Origin: Oopsacas minuta | Lineage: Eukaryota; Porifera; Hexactinellida; Lyssacinosida; Leucopsacidae | NCBI GenBank assembly: GCA_024704765.1 | Contig: JAKMXF010000277.1 | Coordinates: 372,001 to 436,000, forward strand | Direction of reading: 5' to 3' | DNA length: 64,000 nucleotides | Part shown: piece by piece, positions 45,301 to 55,900 of the stretch | Layout of the letters: each line of letters starts with the position of its first letter | Position numbering within the stretch: the stretch's first letter is position 1 | Made by a program: the position numbers and the translations under genes | Notes under the pieces: model-generated | Told to the model about the DNA's origin: nothing | The model's database searches: none | The model's input: the letters and a program-made list of their open reading frames with translations, nothing else

Positions 45301-48300
45301 TACAGTGTAGAGTAGTTGAAGCTGTCAGAATTGCATTGTCATACAAAGCTGTGTATCTGTTAGCTTCGATAAGTTTACCAAATTGACTCACTAAAGAAAA
45401 TGTTATAATTATAAAATATATAAATCAGATAAGACGTATTATCCGAGCTCCGCTGAATTTATACAACATTACCTTTATTTGTGCAGAAGTAACAATTGTT
45501 TTGAATACTACAATCGATAGTATTCCAACCAGTGTCAAGTAAAGCAGAACAATCAGCTGCACTCCTACGAGATCTAACGCGTTCGTTGGTTTCAACACTT
45601 CGACGATGATCCCCTGTAGCGAAGTTAATATATGTAACGCGACTATCATCAATCCAAGTAAATTGGTTTGCATGATCCAAACCTATCCAACAACGATCCA
45701 CATCATTAGTAAATAGACTTAACAACAAGCTATTCTCTTTACTAGAAGATATTGAAGCTAGATCTCCCCTATTTGCTTCACAACTTGATTGAGCATCATA
45801 CCAATCTATCCCATCACCATTGTATGCATATGTGAAACAATTTCCGTCATCAGATATTACGTCACATCCAAGTATTGGATCTAGAAAATTCTTAATTTAA
45901 TAATCTAAGCAATTTGCAAAGTATTCGTTTTCCTATAGGGAAGGTTCATAATTCCGTCCGCACGATTATCACATACAGTAAAGTCTCGTTTACCCACTTG
46001 GATATTGTTTTGAGTCATTTTGAGGCACTCCTCACTTTGATGAAGTGGGTAGTTACTATGAATTAGTGACTGCCTGCTTGGATGATATTCCAGGTAATTT
46101 GAGACACTCCTCCCCTGGTTGGAAGGGGCTCTATATAACCATAAAACGCATATTCGACAGTCGCAGTGTCTTCCCCAGGGCGTTTTGGCGTATCGGCCCG
46201 ATACGCCTTACTTTTGGAGGGTGTGAGTCCTTCAGAGAAATGGATATTGCCTGTGATATCCCATACAAATACTTCTGTGAAGGTGATAAGGACGTATGTA
46301 CAATATTTTCTCAAATTATGTAAAGTAATATGGTACTACTTATTACAATTTAGAAGGTCAAATTGCCAGCTTTATACTTCATTAGTTTAATATTGTATGA
46401 TAAAGGACTATAAAATTCTTTTTATGATATGGCTATAAATAAGCGAACCTACATCACTACAGGTAAATATAAATCAAAATATGACCACAGTACAAGGTGC
46501 TGCTACGCCTCAAGAAATCCTGGGGAGAACCCTGAGTCGAATAACGGTTTGGATTATATACCAGTTCCGTCAGTAATTATAGTATCAATTCGCATATTGC
46601 CCATATAGTATATACGATACGTAAGAGTAAATAAATAAGAATCCAAGAGGCACATTTCGGATACGAAGTGGTCGTAGGCCGCGGTGGGCAAATAGGCGAA
46701 GCTTGCTTGTTATTTATAATTTGTTTACCTGTATAGAGGATTGGAGCAAGAATCACAGTGAAAGTGGAATTTGGACCAGAATCAAGAATCACTTCACAGC
46801 TGTATGATCCTGGATTAGTTATGCTCACAGTCAATACACTCACTCCCTTGCTGGAACCTGTATCAGCAGGTATTGCTGTAGCTATACCATCAGCATCAAT
46901 ATATATCCATTCAAACTCTATTATGTCCTTAGTGCTTGCTACACAGTAAATGGTTTGAGTCTTTGTCAGTATGTGGTTGTTTCTTAACGCTTCAAGATGA
47001 ATTGTAGTGACATCATGTCCAAATGGATCCGCTAAACAATAACAGTAAGTTTAAGGGGAGTAGTGTGGGATTCGGTTTACTGGTTAACCAGATAACCGCC
47101 ATTATATGGAGTTACTGCTATCAGAAAAATATTCAGTTAACCGAACTATGTTGTTTCGTTTCGACAAATTTTATCATAGTTTCGAGGGTCTTAACAGGTA
47201 CAAATGATCAATTCACGTATTATGGTTGTAAGAATTTTGTACGATGTTAAAAATTAGGTTCATTTCCTCAAATTTCAATCAATTCGTCAGATAAAATCAC
47301 ATTGCGATTGCATAACAATAGCTATGGATGGTTTGGATATTCTCGATTTTAGTCAAAAGTCATCTTGTATAGGCCAGAAGTTCCCAAATTCTGGTCTGTC
47401 AAAATACATTATGCGCCCCCCGCCAATAATAATTAATAATTAGAATTATTGTTAGTTTATGTATTACGAATCTACAATATATCCGAATATCGACAATACT
47501 CATTTTATGGTTGTTTAGCATTCAAAACAAAACCTGATGGACTTAATTGTGTGTACAGTTGTATTGAAATATTGAATTTAGAATACCAAGGTGTGAGCAG
47601 ACCAATATCAATAAATATTCGAAATGTTCTGTAATTTTATTCGTTGGTTTCGAAATGAGATGATAATGCACACAGCTTCACGAATTGTTTTTTCAGGACT
47701 TTCTGAATTCGAATTATCATTATAGTATAAATTACCTAAATAGATTCCTGTCTCCAATAATGCTATTGTATATGTCCTAGGGATCCCATTATCTTGATGA
47801 ACGTTACAGCTGAAGTAACCCGGTCCCTCTAACTCAATATTCATCTTGCTAATACCGACACTATCAGTAGTGGGTGTAGATATATATTCCCTACTACCAT
47901 ATAGGTCATTCTGATCCAAATAATACCATTCCACTTGTTTCCCTTGCTCTGTGATACAAAATAGCTCTGAGTCTGAGGTTAGGATAGAATTGTCTTCCAA
48001 ACTTTCGTAAACGTTTCTTGTACGTCCAAATGGAGTTACTAAAATTAGCAAACTCGTATTACATATCATTCATGGGTGAAGAAAATGGTGAAACAGATCG
48101 AAATTTGGAGGAAAAAATCTGCACAGTTGGCAAAATTAGTTTTGTAAATATTGTACTGTTTGTAACTTAGTAAATTATGTCGGCACAGTCTGTAATTTGA
48201 TATGATTTGCATTGAAATTTCTTGTTAAGTATGTTTAAATATGAAATATTACAAATTTGCTATTTCCTAAACATAAAATTCTTTCTACCTTTTTCAAATA

Positions 48301-51300
48301 AATTACAAGTACTCTTGGAACATTCGAAAAAATCCAATAACAAATACATTCTTCTAACTGTATTTACGTATATATTTGTTATAAATATATTTAGAAGAAT
48401 TTCTTTCAAACTTTACCAGGAGAACTGCAGAAGAAGCATTGTTTATATTCACAACAATCTTCATTATACCAATAAGAGTCTGGAGTTATGTGTGCACAGT
48501 CATCGTCTTCAGATGTACTATCAGGTTGACCATAACCCCAATTTGTGTACGTTACTGCATTTCCATTCTCCCAAACATATGAATTTTCATTGTCTCTATC
48601 ATTAAATCCAATCCAGCAATCTCGGTAGGTTTGATCATCTGCAAGGCTGTACATAACAGTATTTTCATGGCTGGAAGATATGGAAGCTAGATCTTGGTCA
48701 TCGGCCGAACATATACGTTCTGCATTAAGCCAATTGATCTCTATATCAACTTCAATATGATTAAAACACTTTCCACTACTTGTTATTGCATCACATCCTT
48801 TTATATCTGGAATTTTAATATTTGGAGCTACAAAGGGAAATCAGATAAAATCTATTTAAAATCCATAATGTTCTGCGTATAACATGATAATTATTTGATG
48901 CCTAGTGCCGCATGCATTATGCCTTAGGCCAGGCCTTTGGGTTAAGGGTCGCATACACCATTTTCAGGCTTTCAGCGGACTGCAAAATTTCAACATTGTA
49001 TCCTATCCAGAGATGCGCCGGATATGAAAATTTCCCATCCGGCCGATAAGATATCCGGCTTCTAATTTTCCGGTTATCTGGCAGGATACCGGATACTTTT
49101 GTTAAATATTTGGGTACTCCACCTAGTTCAGTATATAGTGAAATATTATTTAGTAGTGCTGGAATTGTATTTGAAGAAAGGCGCAACAGATTGTTACATG
49201 AAAATGGAGAGCATTTATATGGGACAGATTTAGATGTGCTATTTTGAGTACAACTTTGAGTAATACATTTGAATAATTCATAATTCATGACCATATTTCA
49301 ATGAATTAGTCAACTTTGATGATCACTGATTATTATTATATAAATCCCTTATATAATGGTTACCTTTATGAATGCAAAAGAAACAAACATATTCGTAAGT
49401 ACAATCAGTATCGTACCAAGTTGCACCAGGATAATCAATTATTGTACAATCATGATTGGTATTGCCTGGTTGACCAGTGGCCCAATTTTCATATACAAGA
49501 GGGCTACCATCAATCCAGGTATATGTATTTGTATGATCATCGATGCTGTTAAGTCCAATCCAACATTCATCCTGATCGGTATTCAAGTAAGGGTTAATTT
49601 TACTATTTTCACTGGATGAAGATATAGTAGCTAGATCTCCCCCATTATTTTCACAAATTGTTTGCGCACCAGCCCAATTTATTCCATCAGATTCATAGTA
49701 GAATTTCACACAACTGCCATCATCAGTTAATACATCACAATCACTGTCGGAATCTAAAAATACACAGTAATTAATACGAACTAATTATAATAATAATAGA
49801 TACGGTCACAGGGGTAACTAGAGTCATTTTTGGGTGGACACTGGCCAGCCCAGATTCATCTCCACCATTGTATAAAAAGTATAGAGCGAGTGGGCAAGAA
49901 GTCATCTTCGCTCACCCTGACACGGGAGCCTATTTGCGGCAATGTATAACGTTCATAGGTCTTAAAGTTACTTAACGATTTTCGCATCGAGATACCTTTA
50001 CAGGTGTGCACACCAATTTTTGACCGATTACATCATGTTTTGTAATATTTACACACAATCTGAAACAGATTTTTCACAGTTTTAGACATCTTAATAAAAT
50101 TAATATATTTTGTTTGTCCAAATTCATGTCTCAATCTCAAATTATTCTGGCAAATTCTGAATTGACACCCAAGTGTAGGGCCTATAGGGAGATGCCCTAA
50201 TGGCATTGGAAGATGTGCGATGTCTGTATATCCGTCAGTCTGCGCTGCCATGTAGCAGTCCGATTCACATAAATTTGGTACACATATACATTTTAGGTCG
50301 GAGATTTGCATTTCTGGTATGAATATTTTATACCTTTCTATGTAAATTCAGAGCAAGCTTGAGGTTTGATAACGGTAACGGAAAAGTAACGGAGTAACGG
50401 TACGGACTAACTGACGATACTTTTGAAAGCATATAGCTGATAAGTGATAACTCATAAGTCTTAAAGGTGACGAAGTAACTCGGGAACGGTGACGGAAAAA
50501 GTAACGACCGTTACTATCTATGATTTATCGTATGAATAATCATATTTAAAACCTTTTTGTATATAATTCAAATGATGCTAGAATTTTCGTTTTAGCTAGT
50601 ATGTCAGGGGTCCTGAAATATTGATTAGATCCGGGAGCCCAAATTCAGCCTGGGCCTAGTGCATTGCTGTATTTCAGGGGACGTGACCCTTGAAAAGAAC
50701 ACAAAAACATGTAACCCTGAGCTGCACTACCAGTCTGTCGGTTAGACATTTATATTATTAATTATTAGGTAAACTCGGGATATAAAGAAGTGCTTGGAAT
50801 TCCGATTTCATTCTTTATAAGCGGTATTATAACGAGAGATTGTATACGAACTTAGTAATACTGGAGTTTACAATATTTCTATTAAGACATAGCACTCTTG
50901 GAAATGAGAAAATTGTTCCATTATCTTACTTCAGTTTCGGGTTGAATAATTTGCAATTAATGTATACGGGGAAATCAGAACCGGGATGAATTAAATAAAT
51001 CTCGGGATTGTGAGCCCTAATCTAGATTTCTGGAGACCGGTCGGACGGACATTGTCCATCGTCAATGCGCAACTAACTTTGGAGGATGATAAGTGGTTTC
51101 ATGCTACATTATTATACGTATTGATAATTTGCATATTGATAGTCTCAATTGTATCAAATGCAAACAATCGATGCGTATAATAATTGGTTATCTGGCGGAA
51201 CATAATCAACTTACCAGAATTCTGACAAATCATTCCGACATGGTCATCAGCACCACAAGGTATCCTAATGATCTCAGAACTTTTCCTGTGTCCACATTCA

Positions 51301-54300
51301 AGTATATTAGTCTCATCACCAATACAATTTACCTCGGCAATTCTGTAATTAGTATTTCGAGAATCATGTTGACTTGTGTTAACAAAAGTTGCCCAACGAT
51401 AGCCCAGTATCCGGCATATTACATCTCCATTATACTGCATCCAATCACGGCTACATACTGGCCCCCAATCACCTTCCACATAAGCTTCTAAAGTACCAAA
51501 GTTTGTATTAGTCAGTCGTATATCACCTTCAGCTGAAAAAAAATGAATATTAAATATATGTACTGTTTTCGAAGTTAACATCATATGTTCATAAAAATTA
51601 TGTTCTTTATACAGGGGAATCTCGTTATTAGGAACACCAAAGGATGGTTGTCATATCCAGAGTTCGTATCAACTGTCGAATTACAAATTCAATCCATTAG
51701 AAGGACTGTCACAAAAAGTTGATACCCCTCCTGCTTAGCATATACCCGAACCTCTTATAATCACTCCAAAAGCTGGTGATCACACAATATTTATGGTTTA
51801 TTGCAATATATGGGACGTCGATACGGGGGGGTATAGGGGGGCAATACCCCCTGAGAAATTCTCGTGCCCCGTTGGCTCAAATTGCAAACTGTAAAATTTC
51901 GGCTCAAATGGGACGCATCTTACCCTCAATATTATGTAATCCAAATACGTACCGAAGAATTATTTTAAATATTAGTATTACTATAATAAAATTTATCCAT
52001 CTGTTAATATACACATACACCCCAAGTGACCAGCCAAATGCTGGTTTGACCAGCGTTTGTAGCAATAACTTGTATTACGAAAGTGTAATTTTTGACTTAT
52101 CCTAGTAAATTATGCCTATTAGCCACTCAATGTTATTCTAGAGTCATATTTTTCATAGAGACCATTACCCTTAATGGTCTATATTTTCCAATAAACCGTA
52201 AAACGGTGTGATGTCCAGCATATAGAGATTTATTGGTGGGGTCTATGTATACACAAAGCAAAAGTCCATCGTAAATAATCCAAACCAAATGTGTATTACG
52301 CAGTTTTGAGAAATAGTTTCAAGATTCAAACCTACTTAAAAGTAGAAAGGTAACTAAAATGGTAGCAATTTTAGTTTGTTGTCTCTGGTAACTTCGTACC
52401 CACCCTGGTAAGTTATTTCCCCCCCCTAGGTGAAATCCTGACGACTTCCCTGGTAGTGATAATAGTTTCTATGAAAAAATTGGCTCCAACATAACATTGA
52501 GTGGTAAATTTACATAAATTTTGAATTCTGCTGTGTTATGAAGCAGTCATTTTGAGTTGTTGCCATGGTTTTGAGAAGGCTCAGGGAAGGCCTTCCTCTG
52601 TTTCAAGAAGCCCTCTCAGTTTTGTGGAAAATTACAAATCAAAATTAAAATCAACTCCTACTTAGAGCAAATTTATTCGAAAAAATCTTGTTTGACTAAA
52701 AATTCGAAAAAATTTCATTGAAATTCACGCATTTTGAGATTTAAAAACAAAAATTAGTAGCAATTTATTGATTTTTCAAGTTAAAATCATTTTTGGTGCC
52801 AAAATTCAATTTAAATTAAATATAGACAGTATTCTAGTGTGAATGAATGGAAAAATACGACGGATATTATCTCCTGTTTTCGAAATTTGAATCTATGAAT
52901 TGGCTCAGTTCCATTGACAAATATCAACAATAAAGTACTAATAATATTCTAACACAATGAAAATAGAATTTTGGCAGATATCGAAATTCAAGAAATAATG
53001 TCCCAATTAGTGGTATTTTATGTAAAAATCGGCCGATTTCATTTCAAATTTCTTTGGAAAAACATAGCAGACTTTTTCTCTGCATTTTCTATTAACAAAG
53101 TACTGCAGGGAGAATGTGTGATGTTATGACTTCAAAAAGGTGGTAAAATCTCGTTTTAATGTAGGTGCGGGAATTTTTAAAACGAAGTGATAAAATTTAG
53201 TGTCCTTTTCATTACTAGCGTAAACTCCGACTGTAATCGGTTATCGTAAAATATATGATGTACAAATAATTGTACAAGCAAGAAATACATGCAGAGAGTG
53301 AAAATGTAAAAAATTTGGAAATATGTGGCAAATGTTGGAATATTGATAATAATGTCAGTATAATACTGTTTGTACACAATTGTATTTTGTTTTTGGTGTG
53401 TATACCTGTTTGATGCTATAATTCACAAAAGAAGGTATTATGAAAGTGCTCTGCGGTGTGTACAAGTACAAGGAAACATGATCTTAATCAGCATATATAA
53501 CAGCTTAAAAATACTAAAACAGAACATGTAAAGTAAGTTTCTGTAGAATGGATAAGAGTGATCTTTTGGAATCGCATCAGATCAATTATCATCTTACGAA
53601 AATATTTTATCAACACTTCCACAGAGTATGTACTTTCTAGGATATATCACGTGGTCAAAATTTACCAGATATCGATAAGATATTTTTGTGATGAGCTAGA
53701 TACTTATTGGAAGTTTGTGTATGTATCTAAGCAGCAAGACAGGCACAGAAAAGTTGGATTAAAGCAAATACTATACCCTATATACTAATATACATATCCT
53801 TGACATGCTCAAATCTTAGCCAGATTATGATATCTATCTGTGTCCGCAGAATTGGGTTATTGATAAATGACTGACATTAATAGCATTATTGTTCGCATTG
53901 AAACACTACGTATAGAAAGTTAAAGATGGTCACTAACTGGACAATGTAGATTCGTAAGTGATGCAAAGGAATACAATTGCTAGCAAACAGATTCGAACAA
54001 AAGAAACTTTTTACTATAACATTTGGTATAATCTGGATAGGAGCAACACATTTGAGATATTAGATGATTACACACATACAAAATTAGTTGGAGGACAAAT
54101 TGTCATTAATAGGGAGGACAAATTGTAAATTTCACACAACAATATGAATGACTCAATTATCCTAGCAAATGTATTAAAAGCTTACAATTATTGGAAATAT
54201 CTGTAACTTTGTAAAAGTAATTTCCATTTTTTTCTGTTTGTTTGTTTGTTTGTCCGTTGACCGTTGTCAAGAATGGATTAAGCAATGCTCCTTTGAATAT

Positions 54301-55900
54301 GAATATCAAAATTCTCGTGTTTACCAAGAAAGTAAACAGAATTCAATAAAACTTGATCAAATAGATTGAATATGCTGATTCTGATTTCACACTTTTTGAA
54401 TTAATCAATCATTCATATGCAAATTTTAAGTTGATTTTATGAAAACTAAGTAAACAAGAAATATTAATCTCATATTATACGAATGGACTTGCTCCCAAGT
54501 CCCAACGGCTATTCATGCGATAATTATAATTATGCTGAATCCGAATTTCGCATATTCAAGATTCTCAGGATAATTATTCGGAATCTCAACTATAGGATTT
54601 GAGGATAAAACATGAAATACAGTATGGGATTAAACTATATTATTAAATCTCAATTATTGTCTGTTTGTTTGTCCGTTGTCAAGGTAAGGATGTACGGTAT
54701 GTAATATTGAAATTGTAGATTTACGGTATGCAATTTTGAAATATACTTAACAGGCTTACTCACTCTAAACGGCTAACCAAGGGTAACTAAATAAGCTGAA
54801 TCAGGATTTCATATTTTCAAGTCTTTCATATGTACATATATTGTTGTTTTTATGAATAAATTTGCTCTAAACGGCTACACAGGGGCTTGATCTTATAATA
54901 TAATTCAATAATATATATGTCATATAGGTATAATTGTGAATTATATTGTTCTAAATATATCTATATTAAAATACTCAAAGGGGCCGTCAATTTGGAGAAT
55001 AATGGATACCTCGAGGTGCAATGCGCCGAATTCATCGCAAAGCGACGAGCCAAAGGCTCGTAATATAGAATATCATGCTAATCAATACAGCTTGGTATAC
55101 TATTTAGGCAAAGTTCTCAGACTAAGGAGCCCCAAATCAGTCCGGGCCTGGTGCAGTGCAGAGTTGTGCATTTGATTTCATTTTCATTTGATTTGATTTG
55201 GATTTGAATGAAATATCTATCAAATCCACAAGACTGTACACGGAGGGTCAGGGAAAGCACAAGGGGACTACGCCTTGTAAAAAATACATGAACAAATAAC
55301 CATGAGCTATACTACCAGTCTGTCGGCTGGACATTTTTTGGAGTACACACTGGATTGAATTTTGGAAACCTTTGGATTGTTTCGGGAATGAATTGATTAA
55401 AGCAGAGTTGTCAACCCTTTCCAATGTAACCAAAATCCGATTCAGCCGATTAGTATTATTGGAATCGTAATATATACATATATATTGACAATCGGTAATT
55501 CGATCTGATAATTCAATCGTTGAATTCAAAAATTTCAACTGAAGAAAATCTAAGCAATCCGAAAAAAACGTAGCAATCGAGACAATCAAAAATAGTTCAA
55601 TAGGAGAGGATTGGCAACCCTGAATAGGTTAGGTTTAAATCCTATGGAAATCCTGTGGGAAATTCTATGGGAATTCAAATGATAAATTATATGGCAATCA
55701 AAATTTCATTTCCACGGCAACTTTGCTATTTATTGACGTGAATCATTAGGAAAACACAGTAAATTATTGACACAAATTTACTTTATTCGTATTGTGAGAA
55801 GATAGTTAGTGTTTAATAATATACCTGGTGGACATGATTGTCCAGATGTCCCTTGAATAACCAAAATTAACAGCAGGGATAATAAAATACAAAATTTCAT
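35931..55900 (-). CDS. 26-exon SRCR / C-type lectin / Ig-triad / FN3 transmembrane receptor
   Basis: Single-pass type I membrane protein of 2,526 codons, assembled from splice sites. Exons (descending): 55900-55825, 51532-51215, 49753-49364, 48827-48417, 48038-47736, 47031-46729, 45880-45473, then six triads, then 36391-35931. Every intron is phase 1 with GT..AG ends, and the exon sum is 7,581 nt. Order: signal peptide, SRCR, CTLD, CTLD, Ig-A, Ig-A, CTLD, six A-B-C units, FN3, membrane helix, tail CIRRHLQKSNV. No signalling motif is seen in the tail. By domain content a cell-surface recognition, adhesion or immune receptor; I know no family with this exact architecture. One exon (40475-40206) has an in-frame TGA. 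Intron 1 is about 4.3 kb; others mostly 60-900 bp and carrying short transposon remnants. Confidence 0.9.
36465..37485 (-). other. Receptor Ig triad 6 (A 37485-37195, B 37078-36824, C 36740-36465)
   Basis: A: QFGEKIDSTTYGPL, Cys pair in LYCLNG and GYYSCEV. B: FLFCHTPDNSI and MVCLD, with KNPLDVFE. C: no Cys pair, GKWQRPDDTHISDNSITF and DSDVGVYKFYVTDW, keeping the D-x-G-x-Y signature of Ig-like folds with Phe in place of Cys. C ends at a GTGAGT donor leading to the FN3 exon. Confidence 0.85.
37557..38699 (-). other. Receptor Ig triad 5 (A 38699-38397, B 38137-37889, C 37826-37557)
   Basis: A: VYPFGEEIALREYNNLEDL, LYCITDV, GYYSCYV. B: FLFCHKPDNSVPFGEIGWRE, MECLD, NVQILIQG. C: GRWRLPDYSWFTGSSMTF, SDQGLYKFYVTD, no Cys pair. 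The intron between A and B contains a 158-bp inverted-repeat element (38206-38363). Confidence 0.88.
38206..38363. mobile_element. 158-bp TIR element in receptor intron (pogo/Tigger-like MITE)
   Basis: Flanked by TA (38204-38205, 38364-38365). Ends CAGTGTAACCTCGTTAAT and, in complement, CAGTGGAATGCGAA. Non-coding. Confidence 0.7.
38913..40027 (-). other. Receptor Ig triad 4 (A 40027-39725, B 39550-39299, C 39182-38913)
   Basis: A: VYPFGEKIDSNTYIALEDN, IYCITEE, GYYECQV. B: SLLCNKPDNSV, LECFN and VVDILFQG; this exon has no ATG and so is easily overlooked. C: GRWQKPNGTFVEDNSITF, SDQGIYKFYVINW. An inverted-repeat element lies between A and B (39555-39680). Confidence 0.88.
39555..39680. repeat. 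Short inverted-repeat element in receptor intron
   Basis: Ends GTATAATTCTCGTTAAAACG and, inverted, ATAGTAAACTCCCGTTATAA are similar complements. Non-coding. Confidence 0.5.
40206..41452 (-). other. Receptor Ig triad 3 (A 41452-41156, B 41033-40791, C 40475-40206), C has a stop
   Basis: A: VYRFGQQLSANIYEGIEHN, LYCLDG, GYYSCEV. B: FLFCYNS and FECTS; this B exon is more diverged and lacks the usual Trp. C: GPPVIILDE then TGA (40449-40447), then TTSYYELLSP, GRWQRPDDTFVGDNSIIF, HQGLYKFYIMNW. The stop replaces the Gly codon GGA found in sister exons, a single base change. Confidence 0.88.
41935..42385 (+). repeat. Dispersed repeat R3, copy 1
   Basis: Begins GTTTGTTTGTCCGTTGTCAA; later GGGGCCGTCAATTTGG, TCGAGG and ATCGCAAAGCGA. 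The same words in the same order occur at 54235-54420 and 54655-55075. Lies in a receptor intron. An ORF at 42132-42335 on it is not called. Confidence 0.7.
42769..42979. mobile_element. 211-bp TIR element in receptor intron (pogo/Tigger-like MITE)
   Basis: TA flanks (42767-42768 and 42980-42981). Ends CAGTAGACTCTCCATTAT and, in complement, CGGTGAATTCCACTTATT: imperfect but position-wise alike. Internal AACGGG words. Non-coding. Confidence 0.65.
43773..45390 (-). other. Receptor Ig triad 1 (A 45390-45085, B 44795-44556, C 44039-43773)
   Basis: A: SQFGKLIEANRYTALYDN, LHCITEQ, GYYSCEI. B: SLFCHSFNHSIAFENIGWRQ, IECVD, AVDLTIQG. C: GRPVVTIYGESYPLLPP, then NAGLFSYYVVNW; the most diverged C exon, lacking the VGRW text. 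Introns of 290 and 516 nt. Confidence 0.85.
44185..44335 (+). repeat. Dispersed repeat R2, copy in receptor intron
   Basis: Contains GAGATGCC, GACGTCC, CGTCCGGCCATCAG, AATTGGTACACATATACATT and GGAGATTTGCACCTCGGGTA, all shared with 50175-50340. Confidence 0.65.
45473..45880 (-). other. Receptor C-type lectin domain 3
   Basis: 136 residues: GCDVISDDGNCFTYAYNGDG, QSSCEANRGDLASISSSKEN, CWIGLDHANQFTWIDDSRV, then an unusual basic insert (DHRRSVETNERVRSRRSAAD) where the sugar-binding EPN/QPD motif normally sits, and CSIQNNCYFC at the end. The conserved WIGL core and Cys positions support the fold; the missing QPD/EPN suggests no calcium-dependent sugar binding. Confidence 0.9.
46045..46310 (+). pseudogene. 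Possible plus-strand remnant of a C-type lectin exon
   Basis: In the intron between Ig-A exon 6 and CTLD 3, opposite strand. The end of an open frame reads GGCESFREMDIACDIPYKYFCEG and is cut by a donor-like GAAG/GTGATAAG, resembling the last part of a C-type lectin domain (x-C-D-I-P-Y-K-Y-x-C-E). Upstream text is not recognisable. May be a relic of a neighbouring inverted gene. Confidence 0.3.
46729..48038 (-). other. Receptor Ig-A exons outside the triads (48038-47736 and 47031-46729)
   Basis: Both are type A by sequence: VTPFGRTRNVYESLEDNSI, LFCITEQ, GYFSCNV; and DPFGHDVTTIHLEALRNNHI, IYCVAST, GSYSCEV. They are not followed by B or C exons, so either B and C were lost here or the triads arose later by duplication after an original A-only array. 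Confidence 0.85.
48417..48827 (-). other. Receptor C-type lectin domain 2
   Basis: 137 residues: GCDAITSSGKCFNHIEVDIE, ERICSADDQDLASISSSHEN, CWIGFNDRDNENSYVW, then GYGQPDSTSEDDDCAHI and YWYNEDCCEYKQCFFC. It has a QPD motif of the galactose-type kind and an Asn-Glu-Asp in place of WND, so a calcium/sugar site is plausible but not certain. Confidence 0.9.
49364..49753 (-). other. Receptor C-type lectin domain 1
   Basis: 130 residues: CDVLTDDGSCVKFYYESDGI, QTICENNGGDLATISSSSEN, CWIGLNSIDDHTNTYTW, then TGQPGNTNHDC and WYDTDCTYEYVCFFC. QPG stands where QPD/EPN would be, so sugar binding is doubtful. Confidence 0.9.
50175..50770 (+). repeat. Dispersed repeats R2 (50175-50340) and R4 (50600-50770)
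   Basis: R2: AGGGAGATGCCCTAATGGCA to CGGAGATTTGCATTTCTGG. R4: GGAGCCC, GGGCCTAGTGCA, ACTACCAGTCTGTCGG, also found at 55125-55345. Between them a stretch rich in GTAACGG words (50370-50520). All in a receptor intron. Confidence 0.6.
51215..51532 (-). other. Receptor SRCR domain (group A, six Cys)
   Basis: 106 residues: IRLTNTNFGTLEAYVEGDWG, VCSRDWMQYNGDVICRILGY, NCIGDETNILECGH, PCGADDHVGMIC. Six cysteines give a group A scavenger receptor Cys-rich domain. Bound on both sides by phase 1 introns; its first codon (GCT) is completed by the G ending the signal-peptide exon. Confidence 0.92.
51780..52440 (-). repeat. Dispersed repeat R1, inverted copy
   Basis: Reverse complement of the R1 unit at 57765-58115, including TTGAGCCAA, GCCGAAATT and ACATTTGGTTTGGA in complement. 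Longer than the other two copies by internal insertion around 51990-52170. Confidence 0.65.
54235..55345 (+). repeat. Dispersed repeats R3 (two partial copies) and R4
   Basis: R3 copies at 54235-54420 and 54655-55075 share TTTGTCCGTTGTCAAG and GAATTCAATAAAACTT or CGAGG/ATCGCAAAGCGA words with 41935-42385. R4 at 55125-55345 shares GGGCCTGGTGCAGTGC and ACTACCAGTCTGTCGG with 50600-50770. All in receptor intron 1. Confidence 0.6.
55825..55900 (-). other. Receptor exon 1: signal peptide
   Basis: ATG at 55900-55898 followed by MKFCILLSLLLILVIQ, GTSGQSCPP, a textbook signal peptide with likely cleavage after GTSG. Donor GTATAT at 55824. Ends in G of a codon that joins CT of the SRCR exon, supporting the assignment. 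Confidence 0.85.

Larger units (their letters stand above)
51533..55824 (-). other. Receptor intron 1 (4.3 kb), repeat-rich
   Basis: No exon found inside. Holds inverted copy of repeat R1 (51780-52440), a copy of R5 (53090-53245, related to 60835-60985), two copies of R3 (54235-54420, 54655-55075) and a copy of R4 (55125-55345). Further domain exons cannot be excluded, but the flanking phases already agree. Confidence 0.6.

Noticed and set aside
48222-48605. 127-codon plus-strand ORF
   Set aside because: Mostly antisense to C-type lectin exon 48827-48417.
51093-51491. 132-codon plus-strand ORF
   Set aside because: Antisense to the SRCR exon, which has six conserved Cys on the minus strand.
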